The notes: generated by a model from the letters alone, not told the origin. Positions 1 to 6,894 are shown, counted from the stretch's first letter. The stretch: DNA of 12,119 nucleotides from Prevotella sp. UBA3675 (GCA_002372235.1 DFJI01000049.1:6338-18456), one strand, 5' to 3'. Program-made: numbers and translations.

Positions 1-1587
1 GATGTGACCCAGCTCCTTGTGGATGCTGTCCACCGAGCGCTTGCCCTTGATGCCCAGCAGGCGGTCGAGCTCAGCATCGACCTTCTTCTCGGCTTCTGCG
101 AATTCGGGCAGCTCGGTGCTCACCTTCGGCCACACAGCCTGATCGGCCAGGTAGTTCTGAATGGTGTAGGGCAGCACGAAGTAGCCGTCGGCCAGACCCT
201 GCATCAGGGCCGAAGCACCCAGACGGTTGGCACCGTGGTCGGAGAAGTTGCACTCACCGATAGCGAACAGGCCGGGGATGGAGGTCTGCAGCTCGTAGTC
301 AACCCAGATACCACCCATTGTGTAGTGGATAGCGGGATAGATCATCATGGGCTTGTAGTACTTCACGCCATTGATCTCGTTGGCCAGGTCGCCGGGGAAC
401 ACGTCGGTGATCTCCTCATACATCTCAAACAGGTTGCCGTAGCGCTGCATGATGATGTCGAGTCCCAGACGGTTGATAGACTCCGAGAAGTCCAGATAGA
501 CGGCCAGACCAGTGTTGTTCACGCCGAAGCCCTTGTCGCAGCGCTCCTTGGCGGCACGGCTGGCCACGTCGCGCGGAACGAGGTTGCCGAAGGCGGGATA
601 GCGGCGCTCCAGATAGTAGTCGCGGTCCTCCTCGGGAATGTCCCAAGGCTTGATCTCGTCCTTCTGCAGCTTCTTGGCGTCCTCAATCTTCTTAGGCACC
701 CAGATACGACCGTCGTTACGCAGCGACTCCGACATCAGTGTCAGCTTCGACTGCTTGTCACCATGCACGGGGATACAGGTGGGGTGAATCTGCACGTAAG
801 AGGGATTTGCAAAGTAGGCACCCTTACGATAGCACTGAACGGCTGCGGTGCAGTTGCATCCCATAGCGTTGGTTGAGAGGAAATAGGTGTTGCCATAGCC
901 GCCCGTAGCAATGACGACGGCATTGGCTGAGAAGCGCTCCAGCTTACCGGTGATGAGGTTCTTGGCGATGATGCCGCGTGCGCGGCCATCCACAATCACC
1001 ACGTCCTCCATCTCGTAGCGGGTGTAGAGCTTCACCTTACCGGCCTGCACCTGTGCTGAGAGCGAGCTGTAGGCACCGAGCAGAAGCTGCTGGCCCGTCT
1101 GACCCTTGGCATAGAACGTGCGGCTCACCTGAGCGCCGCCGAACGAGCGGTTGGCCAGCATGCCACCATACTCGCGGGCGAAGGGAACGCCCTGGGCCAC
1201 GCACTGGTCGATGATGTTGTTGCTGACCTCAGCCAGACGATACACGTTGGCCTCACGGGCACGATAGTCACCGCCCTTCACCGTGTCATAGAACAAGCGA
1301 TAGACTGAGTCGCCGTCGTTCTGATAGCACTTGGCAGCGTTGATACCACCCTGCGCAGCAATAGAGTGAGCGCGACGGGGCGAATCCTGAATGCACAGGT
1401 TAATCACGTTGAAGCCCATCTCGCCGAGCGATGCGGCAGCCGATGCACCGGCCAGACCTGTACCTACGACGATTACGTCGAGCTTCAGCTTGTTCTTCGG
1501 GTTGACCAGGCGCTGATGAGCCTTATATTCCTTCCATTTCTCAGGTACGGGACCTGCGGGAATCTTTGAATCAATTACTTTAGCCAT
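1..1587 (-). CDS. frdA: Fumarate reductase / succinate dehydrogenase flavoprotein subunit (C-terminus cut off by window start)
   Basis: This is the catalytic flavoprotein of the membrane-bound fumarate reductase/succinate dehydrogenase complex, which interconverts fumarate and succinate at the cytoplasmic face. 529 codons are visible and no stop is reached; the family is usually about 640-660 residues here, so the C-terminal part lies outside. Visible motifs are the FAD-binding GTGLAGASAA (residues 42-51), RRAHSIAAQGG (71-81) whose His74 should be the covalent FAD site, QIHPT (266-270), VPRDVASRA (337-345) whose Arg339 matches the catalytic arginine, and HYTMGG (421-426). The start is the ATG complement at 1585-1587; the next residues AKVIDSKIP run directly into the fold. 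It lies 43 bp downstream of frdC, so both probably share one transcript (frdC-frdA, with frdB expected next). The direction of catalysis cannot be read from sequence; fumarate reduction is the usual role in anaerobic Bacteroidales. Confidence 0.97.
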   Translation of the reverse strand, partial: MAKVIDSKIPAGPVPEKWKEYKAHQRLVNPKNKLKLDVIVVGTGLAGASAAASLGEMGFNVINLCIQDSPRRAHSIAAQGGINAAKCYQNDGDSVYRLFYDTVKGGDYRAREANVYRLAEVSNNIIDQCVAQGVPFAREYGGMLANRSFGGAQVSRTFYAKGQTGQQLLLGAYSSLSAQVQAGKVKLYTRYEMEDVVIVDGRARGIIAKNLITGKLERFSANAVVIATGGYGNTYFLSTNAMGCNCTAAVQCYRKGAYFANPSYVQIHPTCIPVHGDKQSKLTLMSESLRNDGRIWVPKKIEDAKKLQKDEIKPWDIPEEDRDYYLERRYPAFGNLVPRDVASRAAKERCDKGFGVNNTGLAVYLDFSESINRLGLDIIMQRYGNLFEMYEEITDVFPGDLANEINGVKYYKPMMIYPAIHYTMGGIWVDYELQTSIPGLFAIGECNFSDHGANRLGASALMQGLADGYFVLPYTIQNYLADQAVWPKVSTELPEFAEAEKKVDAELDRLLGIKGKRSVDSIHKELGHI

Positions 1588-1630
1588 AATCTTAAATTAC
1601 AATGTTGACGATTTACAGTTTTTTTACAAA

Positions 1631-2353
1631 TTACATACCGCAAGCACCTGCCTGACAGCAGAGCGAGGGTGCGCATCCGAAGGCAAAGCTCAGCACCACA
1701 ACGGTGAAGCCCAGCATGAGCAGCGTCACGTAGATGAGACCGATGCAGTTCCAGCGCTTCTGCCAAATCTTTCCACTGATGCCTAAGGTCTGCATAGCTG
1801 ACCAGAAACCATGTGCCAGGTGGAACCAGATGGCGCAGAACCACACGAGATAGAGCCCCGCGAACCAGGGGTTCGAGAACGTCTCCTGAATCCAGCCGAA
1901 GCCGTCAGAGGGGCTCAGCTTGGTGGGCATGCCCACAATCTCGGCCCACATCATGTTGTACCAGAAGTTGAACAGGTGGATGCCCAGACCGATCAGGATG
2001 ATCAGTCCCAGCACGAGCATGTTGCTCGATGCCCAGCGCTCAGCCACGTCGAGCAGACCGTTGCTGTTCACTTCGGTCGATACCTCATAACGGCTTTCGC
2101 CGCGAGCGCTACGGTTCTGTGCCGTCAGGATGAAGGCAAAGACAATGTGACACACTGCCAGGGCTGCCAGACCGAGTGTTGCCACTACGGCATACCAGTT
2201 GGCACCCAGCATTTCGCAAATCATGTTGTAAGCCTCGCCAGAGAACAACGCCACAATGTTCATTGTACAGTGGAATGTCAAGAACAGAATGAGCGCAATG
2301 CCCGTGACGGCCATTACAACTTTCCTACCAATTGATGAATTGATTAACCACAT
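1631..2353 (-). CDS. frdC: Fumarate reductase / succinate dehydrogenase cytochrome b subunit
   Basis: This 240-residue integral membrane protein anchors the FrdAB dimer and passes electrons between the quinone pool and the iron-sulfur subunit. Five hydrophobic segments are visible at about residues 12-34, 52-78, 112-134, 163-186 and 204-226, as in the type-B (Wolinella-like) single-subunit anchors that carry two b hemes. Histidines inside or at the edge of these helices (His28, His69, His125, His178, His181) are the candidate axial heme ligands; which four are used is inference. The C-terminus is Cys-rich (GCAPSLCCQAGACGM), possibly just a short cytoplasmic or periplasmic tail. It is the first gene of the minus-strand frd operon, with a 5' leader of about 110 nt. 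The start codon follows an AT-rich stretch with no Shine-Dalgarno sequence, normal for this phylum. Confidence 0.95.
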   Translation of the reverse strand: MWLINSSIGRKVVMAVTGIALILFLTFHCTMNIVALFSGEAYNMICEMLGANWYAVVATLGLAALAVCHIVFAFILTAQNRSARGESRYEVSTEVNSNGLLDVAERWASSNMLVLGLIILIGLGIHLFNFWYNMMWAEIVGMPTKLSPSDGFGWIQETFSNPWFAGLYLVWFCAIWFHLAHGFWSAMQTLGISGKIWQKRWNCIGLIYVTLLMLGFTVVVLSFAFGCAPSLCCQAGACGM

Positions 2354-2435
2354 AAATGATTGAAATTAAATTAATTAATATTGATTTTTAGATTTATAAA
2401 TGCTAACAAACCGACCCTCACGGGCCACATAAAAA

Positions 2436-2451
2436 TACTTAATATTAAGTA
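2436..2451. promoter_or_regulatory. Perfect 16-bp palindrome in the frd leader
   Basis: TACTTAATATTAAGTA is fully self-complementary and lies about 15-30 bp downstream of the predicted frd transcription start. A second, near-palindromic element CGCATGTGCG follows at 2452-2461. This is a plausible operator for a dimeric regulator or an RNA hairpin; no regulator is identified. Confidence 0.4.
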
Positions 2452-2472
2452 CGCATGTGCGAATTTAGGCCA

Positions 2473-2503
2473 CAAAAGTAACAAAAAATCATGAAACCGC
2501 AAA
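2473..2503 (-). promoter_or_regulatory. Promoter of the frd operon
   Basis: Read on the minus strand, a TTTG box (2503-2500) and a TACTTTTG box (2480-2473) are separated by 19 bp, matching the Bacteroidetes primary sigma consensus TTTG-N19/20-TAnnTTTG. Transcription would start near 2465-2468, leaving a leader of about 110 nt before frdC. Confidence 0.75.
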
Positions 2504-2526
2504 TGTTTTTGTCAACAAATTACACT

Positions 2527-2568
2527 ATTTATACGGAATCAAAATGTAATTTATACGGAATCAAAATG
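2527..2568. repeat. Two identical 20-bp direct repeats upstream of the Fic gene
   Basis: ATTTATACGGAATCAAAATG occurs at 2527-2546 and again without a mismatch at 2549-2568, a spacing of 22 bp (about two helical turns). The pair lies 22-63 bp upstream of the -33 box of the Fic promoter and upstream of the divergent frd promoter. Position and phasing suggest regulator half-sites; the binder is unknown. The 63-codon reading frame across 2491-2682 is not credible as a gene. Confidence 0.6.
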
Positions 2569-2589
2569 AAAAAGAGGCGCTTATTTGTA

Positions 2590-2619
2590 TTGTGTTTTCG
2601 AAATAATATGTATATTTGC
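2590..2619 (+). promoter_or_regulatory. Promoter of the Fic gene
   Basis: TTG at 2590-2592 and TATATTTGC at 2611-2619 are 18 bp apart and fit the Bacteroidetes -33/-7 consensus (TAnnTTTG). The predicted start near 2624 gives a leader of about 70 nt before the ATG at 2693. Because mnmG starts only 21 bp after the Fic stop, this promoter may also feed mnmG. Confidence 0.7.
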
Positions 2620-2634
2620 AGGCAAAAAAACACT

Positions 2635-2669
2635 AAAAAGGTGGTAAACTACCACTTTTTAAGGTGGTA
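2635..2669 (+). promoter_or_regulatory. Leader hairpin with repeated AAGGTGGTA before the Fic gene
   Basis: GTGGTA (2641-2646) and TACCAC (2650-2655) form a perfect 6-bp stem with a 3-nt loop. Flanking A and T runs extend it around a bulged G at 2640. AAGGTGGTA occurs at 2638-2646 and again at 2661-2669, so the second copy could compete for the same TACCAC arm. The position between promoter and start codon suggests an operator or an RNA switch; the mechanism is inference. Confidence 0.45.
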
Positions 2670-2692
2670 TAATCAACTCTAATTGCATTATT

Positions 2693-3757
2693 ATGTCAAA
2701 AATTGAAGACGTTTACAGCAGATGGCAAGCTTTGCAACCGCTTTCGGACAGTCTCAGAAATCGGCTGAACAGAAAGTTTACCATTGAATACAACTACAAC
2801 AGTAATCATATTGAGGGCAACACGCTGACATACGGCCAGACGGAGCTGCTGCTGCTATTCGGAAGAGTAAGCGGTGAGGGCGAGCTGAAGGATTTCGTTG
2901 ACATGAAAGCTTCGCAGGTGGGTCTGAAAATGATGACCGAGGAGGCCACCACTTCACAGATGCCCCTGACACAGAACTTCATCCGACAGCTTCACAAGAC
3001 ACTGCTACGCGAGGACTATACCGTCTATCGCAACCTGCCTGGCGGCATGTACACCAGTTTCGTGATACATGCCGGACAATACAAGACCCGGCCAAACAGC
3101 GTCATTACACGCAACGGCGACTGCTTCGAATATGCCTCGCCTGAAGAGACACCGGCACTGATGCAGGACCTCGTGGACTGGTACAACGAGGCAGAGCAGG
3201 AGGGCAAGCTGTCGCCCGTGGAGCTGGCTGGCCTGTTCCACTATCGCTACATACGCATCCACCCCTTCGAGGACGGCAACGGACGCATTGCCCGACTGTT
3301 GGTCAACTATATCCTGGCTCGTCACGGATGGCCCATGATCGTGGTGCGCAGTCGTAAGAAGGCCGACTATTTTGAAGCGCTCCATCAGGCCGACCTCGAA
3401 GTGGGTTCAGAACCCTCAATTGGTGCTCACGCCTCACTCAGCAAAATCAGAAAATTCATGAAGTACTTCACAAACCTCGTGGCTACGGAGATAGAAAACG
3501 AAGTCGATTTCATTGAAAGTAAGGACGAAGCAATCTGGTGGTATGACGGAGAGCGCATCAAGTTCAGAAGTGCCAACGGCCCCGTCATCCTCAGAATGAT
3601 TCACGACGACCCATACATCACTTACGCAGAGCTTTCTAAAACCATATCTGTGAACACATCTGCTCTTCAAAAACAACTGGAGAACATGACCAAGAAAGGC
3701 TACATCCAGCGACGTGAGAATGGCGGATGGCATGTGTTCGCAACTTCTTCTATCTAA
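2693..3757 (+). CDS. Fic-domain protein (predicted AMPylator) with C-terminal winged helix
   Basis: A 354-residue Fic family protein; such enzymes usually transfer AMP from ATP to a hydroxyl side chain of a target protein. The core motif HPFEDGNGRIAR (residues 190-201) carries the catalytic His190 and the phosphate-binding loop. An N-terminal SNHIEG (37-42) fits the inhibitory helix motif [S/T]xxxE[G/N], so Glu41 should block ATP binding in the resting state (class II arrangement). The C-terminal 50 or so residues (YITYAELSKTISVNTSALQK, 308-327, then KKGYIQRR) look like a winged helix-turn-helix, typical of Fic proteins that bind DNA. The start ATG at 2693 follows a promoter and a hairpin leader. 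There is no separate antitoxin gene beside it, in line with built-in inhibition. The target is unknown. Autoregulation at the upstream 20-bp repeats is a reasonable guess. Confidence 0.93.
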   Translation: MSKIEDVYSRWQALQPLSDSLRNRLNRKFTIEYNYNSNHIEGNTLTYGQTELLLLFGRVSGEGELKDFVDMKASQVGLKMMTEEATTSQMPLTQNFIRQLHKTLLREDYTVYRNLPGGMYTSFVIHAGQYKTRPNSVITRNGDCFEYASPEETPALMQDLVDWYNEAEQEGKLSPVELAGLFHYRYIRIHPFEDGNGRIARLLVNYILARHGWPMIVVRSRKKADYFEALHQADLEVGSEPSIGAHASLSKIRKFMKYFTNLVATEIENEVDFIESKDEAIWWYDGERIKFRSANGPVILRMIHDDPYITYAELSKTISVNTSALQKQLENMTKKGYIQRRENGGWHVFATSSI

Positions 3758-3778
3758 AAACTACAAAAACAATATATT

Positions 3779-6034
3779 ATGATAATGAATTATGACGTCA
3801 TCGTCGTCGGAGCGGGCCACGCCGGATGTGAGGCTGCCTGCGCTGCCGCTAACATGGGGGCCAAGACGTGTCTGGTGACGATGGACATGAACAAGATTGG
3901 GCAGATGTCGTGCAACCCCGCCGTGGGCGGCATCGCCAAGGGTCAGATTGTGCGCGAGATCGACGCGCTGGGCGGACAGATGGGGCTCGTGACCGATGCC
4001 ACGGCCATTCAGTTTAGGATGCTCAACGTGGGCAAGGGTCCTGCTGTGTGGAGCCCTCGCGCCCAGTGCGACCGAGGCCGTTTCATCTGGGAGTGGCGCA
4101 GCCACCTGGACCACACCGAGAACCTCGATATCTGGCAAGACCAGGTAGAGGAGCTGATCACAGAGAGCTCCGAGAGCTCCGAGTTCTCAGAGTTCTCCGA
4201 GAGCTCAGAGCGCTCCGAAAGCTCAAAGATCTCAAAGCGCTCCGAGCCCTCCAATCGCTCCACTCCCCGCGTCACTGGTGTCCGCACCATCTGGGGTTGC
4301 GAGTTGCGAGCCCGTTGCGTGGTCATCACCGCAGGCACGTTCCTCAACGGCCTGATGCACATCGGGCGAAAGATGGTGAAGGGTGGCCGCATTGCCGAGC
4401 CTGCCGCTGAGCATCTCACCGAGAGCATCACACGCCACGGCATCCGCGCCGGACGCATGAAGACGGGTACGCCCGTGCGGTTAGACAAACGGAGCATTGA
4501 TTTCTCCAAGCTCAGAAGACAGGACGGTGAGCAACGATCGTATATGTTCTCGTATTTAAGAACCGCCCCTAACTCCTCACTGAGACCCACCCCTAACCCC
4601 TCACTGAGACCCACCCCTAACCCCTCCCCAGGGGAGGGGGATGCAGATAGCTTTGCTAATAATATCCCTGATCCATACCCAAAGAAAAGGAATGCAGATA
4701 GCTTTGCTAACAATATTAAAGGTAATAAAGCAAACAATCAACCAAACAATATCCCACAGCATAACGGTATCACCAAATGTAACCAAACTCCCCTCCCCTC
4801 GGGAGGGGTTGGGGGTGGGTCTCAGGGGACTGGAGTTAGTTCCTTCCTCCCCTGCTGGGAGTGCTACACCAACCCTGCCGTCCATGAGATGCTGCGCTCG
4901 GGTCTGGCCGACTCCCCTCTCTACAACGGACAGATTCATTCCATTGGCCCGCGCTACTGCCCGTCGATTGAGACGAAGCTGGTCACTTTCCCCGACCGCG
5001 AACAGCACCTCTTGTTTCTCGAGCCCGAAGGCAGCGAAACCAACGAGATGTATCTCAACGGCTTCTCTTCGTCGCTGCCGATGGATGTGCAGATAAATGC
5101 ACTGCGCATGATTCCCGGACTGGAGCAGGCTAAGGTCTATCGACCGGGTTATGCTATTGAGTACGATTTCTTCGACCCAACACAGCTCACTCACACGTTG
5201 GAATCGAAGCTTGTCGATGGTTTGTTCCTGGCCGGACAGGTGAACGGCACCACAGGCTATGAAGAGGCTGCCGGACAGGGTCTCTTGGCTGGCATCAACG
5301 CAGCATTGAAAGCAGGCGCTGCCGGCAGTGACACAGGTACCGGCAACAGTACTTTCACGCTGGCTCGCGACGAGGCTTACATCGGTGTACTCGTCGATGA
5401 CCTCGTGACAAAAGGCGTTGACGAGCCTTATCGCATGTTTACCTCGCGTGCCGAATACCGCATCCTGTTGCGACAGGACGATGCCGATGCACGACTCACT
5501 GAGCGCAGCTACCGCTTAGGACTGGCTAAGAGCGACCGCTACGAGCACTGGCTGAAGAAGAAAGCGGCCATTGAAGAAATCGAAGCCTTCGCTAAGACAT
5601 TCCCCATCAAAGCGAAAGAGATAAACGCTGCGCTCGAAGCACTCGGCACTACCCCACTCCAGTTTGGCGTGAAGCTCGAAGACCTCATTGCGCGTCCGCA
5701 GCTGAACTTCACCAATCTGCAGGACATCATCCCCGAGCTGCGCGAACTGTTCAGCAAGATAAATGACCGCCGCGAAGAAATCGTAGAGGCAGCCGAAGTG
5801 AGAATCAAGTACAAAGGCTACATCGAACGCGAACGCATGGTGGCCGAGAAGATGCACCGATTAGAGAACATACGCATTCCCGCCACCTTCGACTATCAGT
5901 CGCTGCAGAGCCTCTCTACCGAAGCGCGACAAAAGCTCACCGCCATTCAGCCCACCACCCTCGCACAGGCCAGCCGCATTCCGGGAGTAAGTCCCAGCGA
6001 CATCAATGTGCTGCTGGTGCTCATGGGGCGATAA
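3779..6034 (+). CDS. mnmG: tRNA uridine-5-carboxymethylaminomethyl modification enzyme MnmG (GidA), with two in-frame repeat insertions
   Basis: FAD-binding subunit of the MnmE-MnmG complex, which modifies the wobble uridine (position 34) of several tRNAs in the cytoplasm. Visible family features are GAGHAG (11-16, FAD Rossmann loop), GQMSCNPAVGG (41-51, conserved Cys45), GRMKTGTPVRLD (225-236), LPCWECYTN (357-365, conserved Cys359), GPRYCPSIE (390-398), GQVNGTTGYEEAAGQG (486-501) and a complete C-terminal helical domain for MnmE/tRNA binding. At 751 residues it is about 125 longer than usual. Compared with the remembered E. coli protein, the excess sits in residues 129-163 (a tripeptide repeat) and 262-354 (a Pro/Asn-rich palindromic element). 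Both keep the frame and leave conserved blocks intact, so function is likely kept. The ATG at 3785 (MNYDV) is an equally good start. It lies 21 bp after the Fic gene. Confidence 0.95.
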   Translation: MIMNYDVIVVGAGHAGCEAACAAANMGAKTCLVTMDMNKIGQMSCNPAVGGIAKGQIVREIDALGGQMGLVTDATAIQFRMLNVGKGPAVWSPRAQCDRGRFIWEWRSHLDHTENLDIWQDQVEELITESSESSEFSEFSESSERSESSKISKRSEPSNRSTPRVTGVRTIWGCELRARCVVITAGTFLNGLMHIGRKMVKGGRIAEPAAEHLTESITRHGIRAGRMKTGTPVRLDKRSIDFSKLRRQDGEQRSYMFSYLRTAPNSSLRPTPNPSLRPTPNPSPGEGDADSFANNIPDPYPKKRNADSFANNIKGNKANNQPNNIPQHNGITKCNQTPLPSGGVGGGSQGTGVSSFLPCWECYTNPAVHEMLRSGLADSPLYNGQIHSIGPRYCPSIETKLVTFPDREQHLLFLEPEGSETNEMYLNGFSSSLPMDVQINALRMIPGLEQAKVYRPGYAIEYDFFDPTQLTHTLESKLVDGLFLAGQVNGTTGYEEAAGQGLLAGINAALKAGAAGSDTGTGNSTFTLARDEAYIGVLVDDLVTKGVDEPYRMFTSRAEYRILLRQDDADARLTERSYRLGLAKSDRYEHWLKKKAAIEEIEAFAKTFPIKAKEINAALEALGTTPLQFGVKLEDLIARPQLNFTNLQDIIPELRELFSKINDRREEIVEAAEVRIKYKGYIERERMVAEKMHRLENIRIPATFDYQSLQSLSTEARQKLTAIQPTTLAQASRIPGVSPSDINVLLVLMGR
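4163..4261. repeat. 9-bp CTCnGAG repeat array inside mnmG (11 units)
   Basis: Eleven consecutive 9-bp units stay in register for 99 bp. Each encodes one tripeptide of the form [E/K/N]-X-Ser (E-S-S, E-F-S, E-R-S, K-I-S, E-P-S and so on), giving residues 129-161 of MnmG. The core CTC-n-GAG is self-complementary. Units decay towards the 3' end (GAG becomes AAG, then AAT). The insertion falls where E. coli MnmG has a short turn between its LIVEN and RVVGA segments. Same family as the arrays at 6661-6850 and 7466-7683. Confidence 0.9.
4562..4840. repeat. GC-rich palindromic repeat element inserted in frame in mnmG
   Basis: The 23 bp at 4606-4628 and at 4801-4823 are inverted repeats with one mismatch. 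Each has its own inner hairpin: 9-bp arms 4621-4629/4631-4639 and 8-bp arms 4790-4797/4801-4808. A 24-bp unit is repeated about three times at the left end (4562-4633), and its reverse complement continues weakly past the right end (GGAGTTAG at 4832-4839 against CTAACTCC at 4569-4576). The interior is AT-rich and holds a 25-bp direct repeat (4641-4665 and 4692-4716, one mismatch). The element encodes MnmG residues 262-354 without a stop. Its ends coincide with the extra segment inferred from protein comparison. It behaves like a MITE/REP-type element able to sit in a gene. Confidence 0.85.
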
Positions 6035-6074
6035 GCACTGGCTCCGAACCACAAATCGCGAACAACAAGACGCG

Positions 6075-6090
6075 CGTTCCACGTGAAACA
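6075..6090. promoter_or_regulatory. parS: parS-like ParB-binding site between mnmG and apt
   Basis: CGTTCCACGTGAAACA matches the broadly conserved chromosomal parS consensus TGTTnCACGTGAAACA at 15 of 16 positions (mismatch at the first). The 14-bp core GTTCCACGTGAAAC is identical, in inverted orientation, to the site at 7702-7717. Function as a ParB-loading site is inferred; no parA or parB gene is in the window. Confidence 0.7.
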
Positions 6091-6132
6091 AACAATTCAT
6101 ATAGTATTAATAACCAAACATTTAACTTTAAG

Positions 6133-6660
6133 ATGAACAACAAACTTTTAATTGACAACCTGCGTTGCATCCCCGACTTCCCCAAGAAAGGCATCAACTT
6201 CCGTGACGTAACTACTCTGTACAAAAATGCAGAATGTTTCAAGCTCATGCTCGACGAGATGTACGAGCTATACAAAGACAAGGGCATCACTAAAATCGTT
6301 GGAATCGAGAGCCGTGGTTTTGTGATGGCCTCGGCCCTTGCCGGCAAATTAGGTTGTGGCCTGGTATTAGCCCGTAAGCCGGGTAAGCTGCCTTCAACGG
6401 TCATTAAGGAGCAGTTCTCGAAAGAGTACGGAGTAGATACGGTGGAGATGCACCTCGACTCGATTACATCGGATGACGTGGTTCTCATTCACGACGATTT
6501 GCTCGCTACTGGCGGCACGGCAAAAGCCACCTACAAACTGGTGCAGCACTTCAACCCAAAGAAGGTGTATATCAACTTCATCATCGAGATCACAGATGAA
6601 GGACTCCACGGGCGCGACCTGTTCGAGGGAATAGAACTGACTACGCTCATGACTATATAA
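6133..6660 (+). CDS. apt: Adenine phosphoribosyltransferase
   Basis: Cytoplasmic purine-salvage enzyme converting adenine and PRPP to AMP and pyrophosphate. It is 175 residues, normal for the family. The PRPP-binding loop is VVLIHDDLLATGGTA (residues 116-130), and the early signature IPDFPKKGINFRDVT (13-27) plus GIESRGFVMA (57-66) are typical of Apt rather than other phosphoribosyltransferases. The ATG at 6133 gives the expected N-terminus. The 98-bp gap after mnmG holds a parS-like site and an AT-rich stretch without a clear Shine-Dalgarno sequence or a convincing promoter (TAACTTTA just before the ATG is only a partial -7 box). The TAA stop at 6658-6660 is followed without a single base of spacing by a 190-bp repeat array. 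Confidence 0.97.
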   Translation: MNNKLLIDNLRCIPDFPKKGINFRDVTTLYKNAECFKLMLDEMYELYKDKGITKIVGIESRGFVMASALAGKLGCGLVLARKPGKLPSTVIKEQFSKEYGVDTVEMHLDSITSDDVVLIHDDLLATGGTAKATYKLVQHFNPKKVYINFIIEITDEGLHGRDLFEGIELTTLMTI

Positions 6661-6850
6661 GAGCTCGGAGAGCTCAGAGGACTCGGAGAACTCAGAGAAC
6701 TCTGAGAACTCCGAGAAAAACAGAGGGCTCAGAGAAAACAGAGTGTTCAGAGAGCTCGGAGAACTCAGAGAACTCAGAGCTCTCAGAAAGCTCAGAAAAC
6801 TCGGAGCTCTCAGAACTCTCAGAGAACTCGGAGTTCTCCGAGAACTCCAA
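6661..6850. repeat. 9-bp CTCnGAG repeat array after apt (21 units)
   Basis: Twenty 9-bp units and one 10-bp unit, consensus GAACTCRGA, run from the base after the apt stop codon to 6850 and keep register apart from the one 10-bp unit. The central CTC-n-GAG is a palindromic heptamer and GAG-nn-CTC across unit borders is also self-complementary, so transcripts could pair in many alternative ways. The array has few stops in any frame, which creates long but meaningless reading frames rich in Ser/Glu/Phe on the minus strand and Leu/Arg/Glu on the plus strand. Confidence 0.93.
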
Positions 6851-6894
6851 GAAATCAAACAACAACAATAACTCACTAAAAAACCAAAGCACCT

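Noticed and set aside
4..876. Long plus-strand reading frame opposite frdA
   Set aside because: It is the complementary shadow of the clearly recognisable flavoprotein gene; its translation shows no domain and frdA explains the whole stretch.
1811..2335. Plus-strand reading frame opposite frdC
   Set aside because: Shadow of the five-helix cytochrome b gene, with no recognisable motif.
2491..2682. 63-codon plus-strand reading frame before the Fic gene
   Set aside because: It spans the direct repeats, the promoter and the leader hairpin, and its translation has no protein-like features.
4048..4410. Leu/Arg-rich plus-strand frame inside mnmG
   Set aside because: Another frame of the 9-bp array, which is open in most frames; mnmG is the real gene.
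4601..5194. Minus-strand frame across the mnmG insertion, considered as a gene carried by the palindromic element
   Set aside because: It extends far outside the element into conserved mnmG sequence and shows no transposase or other known motif.
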